From: Bacillota bacterium
GTDB lineage: Bacteria > Bacillota_A > Clostridia > Lachnospirales > Lachnospiraceae
Direction: 5' to 3'
DNA: 64,000 nucleotides
Assembly (NCBI GenBank): GCA_023407175.1
Contig: JAEYMU010000002.1
Span: 1 to 64,000, forward strand
The position numbers were made by a program, and so were the translations under genes. Under the pieces are notes generated by a model. It saw nothing but the letters and a program-made list of their open reading frames with translations. It did no database searches and was not told where the DNA came from. Each line of letters opens with the position of its first letter. Within the stretch, counting starts at the first letter, position 1. Below, piece by piece: positions 45,257-54,451 of this stretch.

Positions 45257-47038
45257 CTATGCAATCAGATTCTTAAATTGGGCGGTGTAAAGATTATAAT
45301 ATAAGCCCTTACTTGCAATCAGCTCCTCGGAGCTTCCCTCCTCCACAATCCTACCGTCATCGATGACAAAGATACGGTCTGCCCGGCGGATAGTGGACAG
45401 GCGGTGTGCAATGACAAAGGAGGTCCGGCCCTTGAGCAGAGCCTCAATGCCCTGCTGTACCAGAAGCTCCGTATGGGTATCGATGCTGGAGGTTGCTTCG
45501 TCAAGAATTAGTATCTTTGGCATGGATACCATGGTTCTGGCAAAGGCAAGAAGCTGGCGCTGCCCGATGGACAGTCCGGTTCCCCGTTCCTTAAGCTCCG
45601 TCTCATAGCCCTTCTCCAGCTTCATAATGAACTCGTGGGCATTTACCGCCTTGGCTGCGGCGATAATCTCCTCGTCGGTGGCATCCAGTCTGCCGTAACG
45701 GATATTGTCGGCGATAGTTCCGGAGAAAAGAAAATTATCCTGAGTCATAATACCCAGCTGCTTTCTTAGGCTTTCAATGGAAACCTCCTTGACATTATGA
45801 CCGTCGATATAGATATTTCCTTCCTGAACGTCATAAAAACGGCTGATCAGATTTACAATCGTAGTTTTACCGGCGCCGGTGGGCCCAACCAGAGCGATGG
45901 TCTCTCCGGGCTTGATGCAAAAGCTCACATTATTTAATACCTTGGTATCCTCGTCATAGGCAAAGGAAACCTGGTCAAAGCGTACCTCGCCTTTTACGGG
46001 AGGCAGCTCCGTAACCCCGCCGTCATCTGCAATCTCCGGCTGGGTGTCGAGGATTTCAAAAATACGTTCTGCACCGGTAACATTGGTGATCAGTTGGGTA
46101 TAGAAATTGCTTAAATTCATGATGGGATGCCAGAACATATTGATGTACATGGCAAAGGCAATCAAAGTTCCCACATTTGCAGCATCGATATGCAGCACCG
46201 TTACCGCCGTATAATACATGGCAATGGATCCGATTCCCCAGCTGATATCGATAATCGGGCCAAAGGCATCATTCAATATGATGGCCCGGATGAAGGAATC
46301 CCGGTGCTCCTTTAACAATACACCGAAGCTTTCCTGGGTCTCCTCCTCGGCGGTAAAGCTTTGGATAATACGGATACCGGATAAATCCTCATGAATGAAG
46401 GCATTCAGGTTGGAGCTTTTCTTGCGGTGTGTCTGCCATCTTAAGTGGGAGCGGGTCTGGATAAACCATAGGCCGAACATCATAAGGGGAAGGGAAACCA
46501 GGGAGGCCAGGGCCAGCCGCCAGTTAATCGCCAGCATGATGATAACTACGGCACAAATCGTAATGAAATCCGGAATCAGGGTGGTAACACTGTTGGAAAG
46601 CACATCCTTCAGGGAGTTGACATCACCGATGATTCTGGCAAGAATCTTGCCTGTCGGCCGGCTGTCGAAGAAGCTGAAGCTTAGCTTCTGAATATGGGTG
46701 TACAGCTCCTGCCTTATGGTAAGCAGAACACTGTTTGAGATTTTTGCCATAAGGTACATACGAAGCTTTACCAGTAATACAAAAGCGATATTCAGGGTCA
46801 ACGCAAACAGGCCAAGGTACAGGAGCCCCTGAAAATCCTTGTTTGCAATATTAACATCAATGGCGTGCTGGGTAATCAGCGGGTTGATAATGGAAATTGC
46901 TACGGTTATCAGCATGATAAGCAGTACGATGGCAATGGGGCCCTTATAGGCCAGCATATAGCGGAACAGCCGCAGCAGGGTCGTTTTTTTATTCACTTTC
47001 TTAAGATATTCGTCTTCTTTGATGGCATTTACTGACAT
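45257..47038 (-). CDS. Heterodimeric ABC exporter subunit with consensus Walker B (BmrD-like half)
   Basis: This 593-residue protein combines a six-helix exporter membrane domain (about 20-310) with an ATPase domain. Walker A is GPTGAGKTT, Walker B is ILILDEATSSID with the catalytic Glu, and the signature is LSIGQ instead of LSGGQ. Its start overlaps the end of the partner gene by 10 bases. In heterodimeric exporters such as BmrCD and TM287/288 one ATP site is degenerate. The altered signature here and the Asp in the partner Walker B belong to that same site. Drug or lipid export is expected; substrate unknown. Confidence 0.93.
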   Translation of the reverse strand: MSVNAIKEDEYLKKVNKKTTLLRLFRYMLAYKGPIAIVLLIMLITVAISIINPLITQHAIDVNIANKDFQGLLYLGLFALTLNIAFVLLVKLRMYLMAKISNSVLLTIRQELYTHIQKLSFSFFDSRPTGKILARIIGDVNSLKDVLSNSVTTLIPDFITICAVVIIMLAINWRLALASLVSLPLMMFGLWFIQTRSHLRWQTHRKKSSNLNAFIHEDLSGIRIIQSFTAEEETQESFGVLLKEHRDSFIRAIILNDAFGPIIDISWGIGSIAMYYTAVTVLHIDAANVGTLIAFAMYINMFWHPIMNLSNFYTQLITNVTGAERIFEILDTQPEIADDGGVTELPPVKGEVRFDQVSFAYDEDTKVLNNVSFCIKPGETIALVGPTGAGKTTIVNLISRFYDVQEGNIYIDGHNVKEVSIESLRKQLGIMTQDNFLFSGTIADNIRYGRLDATDEEIIAAAKAVNAHEFIMKLEKGYETELKERGTGLSIGQRQLLAFARTMVSMPKILILDEATSSIDTHTELLVQQGIEALLKGRTSFVIAHRLSTIRRADRIFVIDDGRIVEEGSSEELIASKGLYYNLYTAQFKNLIA

Positions 47039-48798
47039 GCAGCCACCTCCTTTATTACAGGCACAGAGGCGGAAGATTCCTTCTCCAGTAAGTAATCACC
47101 GTATTGTGCCATATAGGTTTTATAATAGTATCCCTTTGTTTGAAGCAGAGTTTCATGGGTACCCCGTTCTGTAATCTTACCGTCCTCCAGAATGATGATT
47201 TCATCTGCATTGCGGACAGCGCTGATGCGGTGGGCTATAATAATCTTGGTTGCTTCAATCTGTGTCAGGGAGCTTTGAATCAGGTGCTCGGTCTCCATAT
47301 CGAGTGCCGAGGTGGAATCATCCAGGATCAGAATCGGAGACTGCTTTGCCAGAGCTCTGGCTATGCTGATACGCTGCTTTTGGCCACCGGACAGGCCCAC
47401 ACCCCGTTCGCCGATGATAGTATCATATTGCTCCTCCATTTTTTCAATGAAGTCCCTGGCTTGTGCCTTATCGGCAGCGGTTGCAACCTCTTCCTGCCCT
47501 ACCAGGCATTTCTTGCCCATCTTGACATTCTCCGTAATGGTATCGGAGAACAGGAACACATCCTGCATGACTAAGGAAATGCTGGAGCGAAGCTGCTTTA
47601 GAGTAAGGTCCTTAATATCGACACCATCCAGACGGATTTTCCCCTCCGTCGCATCATAAAAGCGCTGCAAAAGGTTGATGATGGAGCTTTTCCCGGTTCC
47701 GGTTGCGCCCATAATGCCGATGGTCTTGCCAGTGGGCAGCTCAAAGCTGATATCCTTCAGTACGATTTTATCACCGGAAAGGAAGGAAACCCTATCAAAG
47801 AGAATATTCCCGGCCACCTGCTCAAGTACGACAGGCTGCTCAGCTTCAGTTATCATGGGCTGTTCGATGGATATTTTCTTAATCCTTCGGCCGGAGGCAA
47901 CTGAGGAGGCAAACATATTCGAAAGCCAGCCGAGCATTTCCATGGGCCAGACAATGTTCATCGAATATTCTGCGAAGGCGCCCAGCGTACCAAGGGTCAT
48001 TTGGTCCTGAATTACCAGATATCCTCCCATGATGATAACAATAAGAGGAAGCACCTTGGTTACGAATTGGAAGTACGGGTAATATTTGATGAAGACCTTG
48101 GACTGCTTCATGTTGAGGTCATAATACCTTTGGTTGTGGGACAGGAATTTGCCGATTTCATGCTTCTCCCTGGCGAAGGCCTTAACGGTCCGTACCCCGG
48201 ATAAATTCTCCTGTGCAACGGTATTCAACTTTGCGTTCTCCTCGCTGATGGACTCGTATAGCCTTCCGAGCTTTCGTTCCATGAAAACCGCAAGGGCGCC
48301 CATCATCGGAATTACGATGACGGGTATGATGGTCAGGGTCGGACTAAGCTGGAACATACAGAATAGTACGAAGGTGGTGTGGACGGTTATTTCGATTAAA
48401 AGCATTCCCACAAAGCCGAGACCCTCCCAGATACGGTCAACATCATCCTTGACACGGGCCATCAGCTCACCGGTGTTGTTTTTGTCAAAGAAGTTTAAGG
48501 AAAGTCTCTGGATATGACGGAATAAATCCCGCCTTATATTCATGGCAATCCTTGAGCTGACAACATCATAGGTAAATTCCTTAAGGTATTGGAAGATACA
48601 CCTTCCAACGCCTATGATTAACACAATAAGTAACAGTGTCGGCAGCAGGTCAAGCTCTCCTGCTACGATGACATTATCAATAATTCGCTTTGTTACCTGC
48701 GGAGACAGCATATCCAACGCTACCGAGGTAACGGTAAATAAAATACCCAGCACGTAAGCGAACCAATATTTCAGTATATACTTTGATACTTTTTTCAT
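47029..48798 (-). CDS. Heterodimeric ABC exporter subunit with degenerate Walker B (BmrC-like half)
   Basis: This 589-residue protein has an exporter membrane domain (about 12-305) and an ATPase domain. Walker A is GATGTGKSS, the signature is LSGGQKQR, and Walker B is ILILDDSTSALD, in which Asp replaces the catalytic Glu. It is the first gene of the pair and overlaps the second by 10 bases. AAAGGATGTT precedes ATG. Upstream lie a promoter, a 27-codon reading frame and a terminator, which suggests attenuation as described for bmrCD. Confidence 0.93.
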   Translation of the reverse strand: MKKVSKYILKYWFAYVLGILFTVTSVALDMLSPQVTKRIIDNVIVAGELDLLPTLLLIVLIIGVGRCIFQYLKEFTYDVVSSRIAMNIRRDLFRHIQRLSLNFFDKNNTGELMARVKDDVDRIWEGLGFVGMLLIEITVHTTFVLFCMFQLSPTLTIIPVIVIPMMGALAVFMERKLGRLYESISEENAKLNTVAQENLSGVRTVKAFAREKHEIGKFLSHNQRYYDLNMKQSKVFIKYYPYFQFVTKVLPLIVIIMGGYLVIQDQMTLGTLGAFAEYSMNIVWPMEMLGWLSNMFASSVASGRRIKKISIEQPMITEAEQPVVLEQVAGNILFDRVSFLSGDKIVLKDISFELPTGKTIGIMGATGTGKSSIINLLQRFYDATEGKIRLDGVDIKDLTLKQLRSSISLVMQDVFLFSDTITENVKMGKKCLVGQEEVATAADKAQARDFIEKMEEQYDTIIGERGVGLSGGQKQRISIARALAKQSPILILDDSTSALDMETEHLIQSSLTQIEATKIIIAHRISAVRNADEIIILEDGKITERGTHETLLQTKGYYYKTYMAQYGDYLLEKESSASVPVIKEVAACQ

Positions 48799-48964
48799 AA
48801 CATCCTTTCTACATTCTCCAGATGTACCGATTGCCCCCTTGCAATAGGGTACACGAAATGTATTGTTGCAAAATCAATTGTCAGTTGCGGACACGAACAG
48901 CTTCCTCATGGCATTGTCTCTTGGAATAAAAATCCCTCCGGCGGGTTAAAAACCGGCGTCAAAA

Positions 48965-48998
48965 GACAAAAATAAGCCGTGGTATGATATACCACGGC
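48965..48998 (-). terminator. Leader terminator between the small reading frame and the ABC exporter
   Basis: On the minus strand GCCGTGGTAT/ATACCACGGC forms a perfect 10-bp stem with a 3-base loop, followed by TTATTTTTGTC. It lies about 165 bases before the exporter start. A weaker GC-rich hairpin with a T run follows near 48930-48960. Confidence 0.8.
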
Positions 48999-49071
48999 AT
49001 AACAGTCAAAATATGAGCTTGTAATTTCCGTTTCCCGGCGGCGGCCTGCGGGACAGAGATAAATACAAATT

Positions 49072-49155
49072 CTAATTTTTACCACTCCATGAGGTAATAT
49101 CATAGAAAACATTCGATATAAAGTTCGCGTTATGGACTGTGTAGCTGTTATTCAT
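49072..49155 (-). CDS. 27-codon leader peptide upstream of the ABC exporter
   Basis: A short frame begins ATG at 49155, with GTGAGGT seven bases upstream, and encodes 27 residues starting MNNSYTVHNANF and ending SWSGKN. It is the first frame after a near-consensus promoter and ends 74 bases before a strong terminator. It shows no signal peptide or cysteine. The position matches BmrB, the leader peptide of B. subtilis bmrCD, where slowed translation on antibiotics opens the terminator. It could instead be a free small protein. Confidence 0.6.
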   Translation of the reverse strand: MNNSYTVHNANFISNVFYDITSWSGKN

Positions 49156-49190
49156 ATGTCTTACCTCACTTTCTGTAATAGTCTGCCAAT

Positions 49191-49220
49191 ATTATAGCCA
49201 TAAAAGGCTTGTATTGTCAA
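49191..49220 (-). promoter_or_regulatory. Promoter of the leader peptide and ABC exporter
   Basis: On the minus strand TTGACA (49215-49220) and TATAAT (49191-49196) are perfect hexamers 18 bases apart. Transcription would start near 49184, just before the leader peptide. Confidence 0.8.
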
Positions 49221-49240
49221 CACTTAATTTCATTTATGAT

Positions 49241-50485
49241 TTATTTATGAGCTTTATTTATAATGTAATCCTCAATGGCATCTGCAACAATCTTTGAAAC
49301 CCGGACAGCCTCAACCACAGTTCTTGCGCCGGTAACAACGTCGCCGGAAGCAAAGACCCCATCCATGGTAGTTCGGCCATAGTCGTCGGTTACCAGAAGC
49401 CCGTGGTTATTTACGTCAATGCCCCTGGAGTTATTTACAATATTTCTTCTGGGGTTCTGGCCGATTGCTATGATTACGGAATCACATCCGAAAATGCCCT
49501 CGCTGCCTTCTTCCTCCACAATCTCCTTTCCAGACGCGTCGGTGCCGGTCACCCTTGTCTGCCGATATCTTACCCCTTCATCGAGTATCTCCACCGGAAG
49601 CTGATAATAATTAAATTTTACGCCGTCCAGCTTGGCATATTCTACCTCAATCGGATCAGCATCTATGCTATGGGGTCCCTTACGGTACATAATGGTTACA
49701 TCACGGGTGCCGTTTCGCAGGACGGTTCGGGCAACATCCATGGCGACATTGCCTGCGCCGATGATACATACCTTCTTGCCCAGAGAATATACGGCGGGAC
49801 TCTTGAGATAATCAATTGCGTGATGCACATGGCCCAGGGTTTCACCCTTAATCTTCATTACCTTGGGATTCCATACACCGGTTCCTATGAAGACGGCCTG
49901 ATAGCCATCCCGGAAGAGGTCCTCGACAGATATGGCGGGACCGATCAGGGTATTGGGGCGGATTTTGATACCGATCTCCAGCAGCTTGTCCTTTAGCTTA
50001 TCCAGAATGATTTTGGGCAGGCGAAATTCCGGTATTCCATATCGCATAACTCCGCCGATTTGGTCATGGGCCTCAAAGATGGTGATATCATAGCCCCTAT
50101 AGGCAAGCAGGATTGCAATGGTTATTCCGGCAGGCCCGGAGCCGACGATTGCCACCTTGGTGTTTTTTTTATTGAAAGGGATTTTACTTACGAAGTTGAG
50201 ATAATATTCCGAGATATAATGCTCGACCATACCTACCTTGATGGGATTACCCTTTTTCCCCAGCACACAGTGCCCCTCGCACTGCTTTTCATGGGGACAT
50301 ACCAGGGAACAGACAATGGATAAAGGATTGTTTTCAAAAAGGATTTCTCCTGCGGTTACAATATCTCCATCCAAAAGGATTTTGACGATTTCATTAAACG
50401 GTGTCTTTACCGGACAGCCCTCTCTGCAAAGCGGTTTCTTGCATTGCAGGCAACGACGGGCTTCCGAGATGATCAAATCAGACAT
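49241..50485 (-). CDS. GltD/NfnB-like FAD-dependent NAD(P) oxidoreductase
   Basis: This 414-residue protein resembles the small subunit of glutamate synthase. An N-terminal iron-sulfur region with CLQCKKPLCREGCPV and CSLVCPHEKQCEGHC is followed by FAD-binding GSGPAGITIAILLA (about 115) and NAD(P)-binding GAGNVAMDVART (about 245), ending GVFASGDVVTGA. No large subunit is next to it, so it may act with another partner or as a stand-alone electron-transfer protein. The upstream region carries a long inverted repeat at 50539-50589. Confidence 0.88.
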   Translation of the reverse strand: MSDLIISEARRCLQCKKPLCREGCPVKTPFNEIVKILLDGDIVTAGEILFENNPLSIVCSLVCPHEKQCEGHCVLGKKGNPIKVGMVEHYISEYYLNFVSKIPFNKKNTKVAIVGSGPAGITIAILLAYRGYDITIFEAHDQIGGVMRYGIPEFRLPKIILDKLKDKLLEIGIKIRPNTLIGPAISVEDLFRDGYQAVFIGTGVWNPKVMKIKGETLGHVHHAIDYLKSPAVYSLGKKVCIIGAGNVAMDVARTVLRNGTRDVTIMYRKGPHSIDADPIEVEYAKLDGVKFNYYQLPVEILDEGVRYRQTRVTGTDASGKEIVEEEGSEGIFGCDSVIIAIGQNPRRNIVNNSRGIDVNNHGLLVTDDYGRTTMDGVFASGDVVTGARTVVEAVRVSKIVADAIEDYIINKAHK

Positions 50486-50538
50486 GGGTGTTTTCCCCTT
50501 TCATATATGAAATTATTAAAGCATCTGCGCAGCTTCTT

Positions 50539-50589
50539 GATACAATACATTGTTATTATAAGAAAGCTTGCATAACAATGTATTGTATC
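50539..50589. repeat. Perfect 18-bp inverted repeat
   Basis: GATACAATACATTGTTAT (50539-50556) and ATAACAATGTATTGTATC (50572-50589) are exact inverted copies around a 15-base loop that contains AAGCTTGC. A short GCACC/GGTGC hairpin (50595-50606) lies beside it. The gap 50486-50859 is otherwise without a gene. Confidence 0.75.
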
Positions 50590-50723
50590 AGGAAAGCACC
50601 TACGGTGCTTTTAACGTTTTAATCATAAAAATATCAGTATCAATTCTAACCAGTTTTCTCTACACAAAGTGTAGCATGAATGAAAACGAGAATCAATGCA
50701 ATACGGAAAATAAAAACTCCCAA

Positions 50724-50785
50724 ATTCTTAATTTTTGATTAAGAATGCAAATCTTAAAGAAATGTTCATATTTCTATGTTATAAT
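50724..50785 (+). promoter_or_regulatory. Palindrome and -10 element before the alarmone synthetase gene
   Basis: ATTCTTAA-N7-TTAAGAAT (50724-50746) is a perfect inverted repeat. TATAAT follows at 50780-50785 without a clear -35. The arrangement is compatible with an activator or repressor site. Confidence 0.4.
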
Positions 50786-50859
50786 GGTAACAATGAACAA
50801 AATATGAACAGAAAAGGTTTGTTTTTTGACATATAATACAAAGACGAGGTAGTGGCGAA

Positions 50860-51660
50860 ATGGATTTACCTATATTTTACAGTGCAGCTGAGGAATGGAA
50901 CAGCGCGCTGCTTTTATACGATGCAGCGTTAAAGGAAGTTAACACAAGACTTGAGATATTGAATAATGAATTTAAGATGGCACACCAATATAATCCGATT
51001 GAACATATTACTTCACGAATCAAATCTCCCCAGAGTATCGTGAAGAAGCTTAGACATAACAACAGGGATATTACAGTTGAGAATATCATTAAGTATGTGA
51101 ACGACGTGGCAGGAATCCGTATTATCTGCTCTTTTACCTCAGATATTTACCGTATCGCGGATTTAATCGCGAAACAGGGAGATATTAAGATTATAAAGGT
51201 TAAGGATTACATCATGTGCCCCAAGGAAAACGGCTATACCAGCTACCACATGATTGTATCCGTACCGGTTTTTCTTTCAGATAAAATGGTGGAGACAAGG
51301 GTTGAGATACAGATCAGAACCATAGCCATGGATTTTTGGGCGAGCCTGGAGCATAAGATTTATTATAAATTTGAAGGAAATGCCCCGGAGCATATCCGCA
51401 AGGAGCTAAAGGAATGCGCTGAAATCGTATCATATTTGGACCAGAAAATGCTAACACTGAATGAAGAAATCAAATGTTTTAGCAGAGAACGCTTGAGCGA
51501 ATATCATGAGGAGGTAACAAGTTCCTACAAGGCAATTGTATCGGAATCCCTGGGTACGATTGTGGAGGAGGAGCAGACCACAGTGGAAGCCGAAACGGCT
51601 GAACCTAAGGATTCTGCAAAGGCAGGCCGTAAGCGGATGCTGTTTGGCTTCCTTGCATAA
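50860..51660 (+). CDS. Small alarmone synthetase, RelA/SpoT synthetase domain only (YjbM/YwaC type)
   Basis: This 266-residue protein makes (p)ppGpp from GTP or GDP and ATP. Visible are SRIKSPQSIVKKLRH near residue 50, VNDVAGIRIICSF, KENGYTSYHMIV and VEIQIRTIAMDFWASLEHKIYYK. There is no hydrolase, TGS or ACT domain. The C-terminal tail of about 60 residues is charged. A coiled-coil membrane protein gene follows 16 bases downstream and is probably co-transcribed, which is worth noting as a possible partner. Confidence 0.9.
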   Translation: MDLPIFYSAAEEWNSALLLYDAALKEVNTRLEILNNEFKMAHQYNPIEHITSRIKSPQSIVKKLRHNNRDITVENIIKYVNDVAGIRIICSFTSDIYRIADLIAKQGDIKIIKVKDYIMCPKENGYTSYHMIVSVPVFLSDKMVETRVEIQIRTIAMDFWASLEHKIYYKFEGNAPEHIRKELKECAEIVSYLDQKMLTLNEEIKCFSRERLSEYHEEVTSSYKAIVSESLGTIVEEEQTTVEAETAEPKDSAKAGRKRMLFGFLA

Positions 51661-51676
51661 TAGATCGGAGGAGGAA

Positions 51677-52267
51677 ATGGCAAATCTACCATTCAGATTA
51701 AATGTATTAAGGGATACTGCGGCAAGGAAGCGGGAGGAATCCCCCCATGCCTCCGAGCAATATGAGCGCAAGCTGGCAGAATACCGGGAGGCGCTGGAGA
51801 ATTATAAGAATTGTATTATGGCTTATTCGGGTAAGCTTGAGAATTATGAAAAGCGTAATCTGGATAATCAGCTGTCCGTTGTGCAGACAGCGCTGGATAT
51901 TACCTATCTGAAGGAGCAGGGGGAACGTTCCATCGAGCTGTTGGAGGAGATAAAGGCGGACCAGCTAAGCAAGACGCTTGCAAATCTGGAGCATTTGATT
52001 ACGGCGGTGCTGGATACGAATTATAAGCTGGAGAGTCTGGATAAGAATGCGGTAAACCGTATCTCGGAGCTGATGATAGAGCTGCAAAAGCAGACGGGCA
52101 GCAAAAATGATGAGCAGCATGCCGAATTGGAGCGGGATATTGATTACTTAGGAGATAAGGTCAGAAAGCATACGGTGCTTTTGTGGTTTTTGTTTGTCTT
52201 TCAGCTGATCGGGCTGGGCGGACTGGCCTTTGTAATTTTATATATTATGAAGGTAATACCTTTTTAA
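51677..52267 (+). CDS. Coiled-coil protein with C-terminal membrane anchor
   Basis: This 196-residue protein is largely helical, rich in Glu, Lys and Leu (coiled coil about 20-160), and ends in one hydrophobic helix (VLLWFLFVFQLIGLGGLAFV, about 170-190). I do not recognise a family. ATG 51677 follows GGAGGAGGAA. It lies 16 bases after the alarmone synthetase gene and is followed by a terminator. It may tether or regulate the synthetase, but that is inference. Confidence 0.75.
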   Translation: MANLPFRLNVLRDTAARKREESPHASEQYERKLAEYREALENYKNCIMAYSGKLENYEKRNLDNQLSVVQTALDITYLKEQGERSIELLEEIKADQLSKTLANLEHLITAVLDTNYKLESLDKNAVNRISELMIELQKQTGSKNDEQHAELERDIDYLGDKVRKHTVLLWFLFVFQLIGLGGLAFVILYIMKVIPF

Positions 52268-52290
52268 AAAAAGGTAATACCGTAAAATAA

Positions 52291-52363
52291 AGCTTTCGGG
52301 AATATAAGTTACCATAATGCACTGTTTGAAGGGCAGGCACGGTAAATCATATTCCCGTTTTTT
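52291..52363 (+). terminator. Terminator after the alarmone synthetase operon
   Basis: CGGGAATAT (52297-52305) pairs with ATATTCCCG (52349-52357) followed by six T, with an additional inner GTTACC/GGTAA pairing. The long loop makes it less typical. Confidence 0.65.
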
Positions 52364-52377
52364 GCTTTATAGAGGAA

Positions 52378-53340
52378 TTAATTCAGCTTAATATTCTTTA
52401 ATAAGGCGGCCAGACCTGTAGTTGCCTCTTCTCCGGTGGAATAAGAGGATAAGGCCTCCTCAACTTCCTCTACCACCTCTTCTTTTTCCTCCACGGCCTT
52501 CATACTAAGGCTGATCTTACCCTCCTTGATATCAATAATCTTGACCGTAACGGTTTCACCCTCCTTGATGACCTCGGCCGGGGATTTGATTCTGCGGTTA
52601 CTGATTTGTGAGATATGAACCAGTCCGGTCAGCCCCTCGCCGATGTTGACAAAGGCACCGTAAGGGGTTAACTTTTCGACGGTTCCGGTGGTGACTACGC
52701 CAACCGGAAGGTGTGACAGCTTATTGCTTTTTTCCTTCCTTTCCTTCTCACGTTCTACCTCCTTGCCGGATAATACCAGCTTCTTATCCTTGGCAGAGGC
52801 GGTAATAACCACGACCTCAAGCTCTTTGCCTGCCCAGGAGGACAGATCCTCCACATAGGTTAAGGACAGCTGTGAGGCGGGAATGAAGGCTCGAATCCCG
52901 TAAAGATAGGTTACTACGCCACTGTTAACTGCCTGAGAAATCTTGACCGTAAATATCTTCTTGCTGTTTAAGGCCTCGGTCAGGTGATCCCAGGCCAGAA
53001 TATCATCGGCGCGCTTTCTGGAAAGCAGGATATTTCCCTTGCCGTCGTCCTCCGAAAGGACAGTCGCGGAGATTTCCTCTCCAAGAGTTACATCTGCCTT
53101 GATGGAAAAGCCGGGGTCATTGCTTAATTCCTCAAGCTTGATGATACCCTCGGCATAATAACCCAGATCAAGGATTACCTCCGCTTCAGAAATTCCGATT
53201 ACGGTACCGGTCAGGATATCGCCTTCCTTGATTTTTTTGAAGGAGCGTGCGATTTCATCCTTGAATTCATCCATGGAAGGAACAATCTCGACGGCCTGCT
53301 CCGGTTCAACCGGGCTGTTGGTATTTAATTCATCACTCAT
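52378..53340 (-). CDS. Ribosomal protein S1-like RNA-binding protein
   Basis: This 320-residue protein has three S1 (OB-fold) domains near residues 38-107, 120-190 and 215-285, for example GDILTGTVIGISEAEVILDLGYYAEGI and GTVEKLTPYGAFVNIGEGLTGLVHISQI. The ends are acidic. It is shorter than proteobacterial S1 but typical of clostridial S1-like proteins, which bind mRNA or the ribosome. It is transcribed toward the convergent terminator region at 52291. Confidence 0.88.
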   Translation of the reverse strand: MSDELNTNSPVEPEQAVEIVPSMDEFKDEIARSFKKIKEGDILTGTVIGISEAEVILDLGYYAEGIIKLEELSNDPGFSIKADVTLGEEISATVLSEDDGKGNILLSRKRADDILAWDHLTEALNSKKIFTVKISQAVNSGVVTYLYGIRAFIPASQLSLTYVEDLSSWAGKELEVVVITASAKDKKLVLSGKEVEREKERKEKSNKLSHLPVGVVTTGTVEKLTPYGAFVNIGEGLTGLVHISQISNRRIKSPAEVIKEGETVTVKIIDIKEGKISLSMKAVEEKEEVVEEVEEALSSYSTGEEATTGLAALLKNIKLN

Positions 53341-53407
53341 AATTCTTTTGGGGAAAGCTTTATGATAATTTCTGATGCAGCTTTCCCTTAACCTCCTTTT
53401 TTATTTC

Positions 53408-54148
53408 TTAAGGGCATCCTCTCTGATAGACATAGGAATTTCCCTTTTTGCCGATACGCTCCACCGCCCCGACATAATGAAGGACGTGCAGGGCTGTCTG
53501 GGCCTGGGATAGGGGAATTCCCGAAGCTTTCTTATAATCCTTAGAGGTAAAAGACTTCGTAAGAGAATCCGGGATCAACACCTGATATTCCTTCGGCCCT
53601 GTAATTTCAATCTCCCGGACCAGCTCTGTCGGGATACGGTCGCAGCGGGTGCAGCCCTTCTTTTTATCCTCGCTCCAGCCATCCAGCATACGGTATTCCT
53701 CCAGGTCGATCAGGAGGATTTTAAGCCGTAGGTTCGGATTTACAAGAAAGTTCTTGATTTTATACAGCTCCGGGAAGATGGAGTAGGGGGTGCCGGGCCG
53801 GGGAGATTTTCTTGGTGGACTAATTTCTCCGGTTTGTGGATTAACCCACCGAATCCATTTGATATTGGGGATAGGATATGCGATGGTAACCGGCGCAAAA
53901 GCAAGAAAGGCGGCAAGCTTGCGCCGCAGCTTATCAAAACTGCGGGTCTGTATCTCGATAATCTCATTGCCGGTACAGATATCCGCTACAAAGGAACCAA
54001 CCTTTATTTCATGATTGATACTGTCCGGGGACAGGTAACTTTTTATAACACTGTGAACCGTTTTTTCACTTAAGGTACCGATTCCATTCAGTCCCTGCTG
54101 TTGTCCGATTACTTCCTCGCATACCTGGTTAAATAGCTGCTTATCCAT
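53408..54148 (-). CDS. Conserved hypothetical protein with PD-(D/E)XK-like motif
   Basis: This 246-residue protein contains VGSFVADICTGNEIIEIQTRSFDKLRRKL, here summarised as an Asp followed about ten residues later by E-I-Q and then basic residues. This resembles a PD-(D/E)XK nuclease core. A cysteine pair CTRC lies near residue 170 and a winged-helix-like C terminus follows. Neither function nor substrate is known. The start is uncertain: ATG 54148 is chosen, an upstream ATG at 54217 has no ribosome site. Confidence 0.6.
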   Translation of the reverse strand: MDKQLFNQVCEEVIGQQQGLNGIGTLSEKTVHSVIKSYLSPDSINHEIKVGSFVADICTGNEIIEIQTRSFDKLRRKLAAFLAFAPVTIAYPIPNIKWIRWVNPQTGEISPPRKSPRPGTPYSIFPELYKIKNFLVNPNLRLKILLIDLEEYRMLDGWSEDKKKGCTRCDRIPTELVREIEITGPKEYQVLIPDSLTKSFTSKDYKKASGIPLSQAQTALHVLHYVGAVERIGKKGNSYVYQRGCP

Positions 54149-54451
54149 TATTCCATCATCCGCTTTCTCCTGCCTGTAATTGAATACATATCTTGAAAAT
54201 ATTTTCTGGCGCTGCATGGATTATTACAGGACATTACTGTTCTCTATAAGAATAAAGGATTCGCATATATTTGGCAAGTACCAGGTGGCAGTAAGCTCTA
54301 ATTTTTTAGTATCATAGTAAATATGAATGGTATTATCAAAGAAATCCAACACTGTAATATAAAATTGCAGTATAAAAAGTGCATAATTTGTCGGGTTTGG
54401 GCAATTTGTTATGCACTATTACTTATATCATTTAAAAAATTAGAAATAGTA

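Noticed and set aside
50592..50612. Intrinsic terminator on the plus strand (GCACC/GGTGC plus T run)
   Set aside because: No plus-strand gene ends upstream; it is treated as part of the neighbouring hairpin structure.
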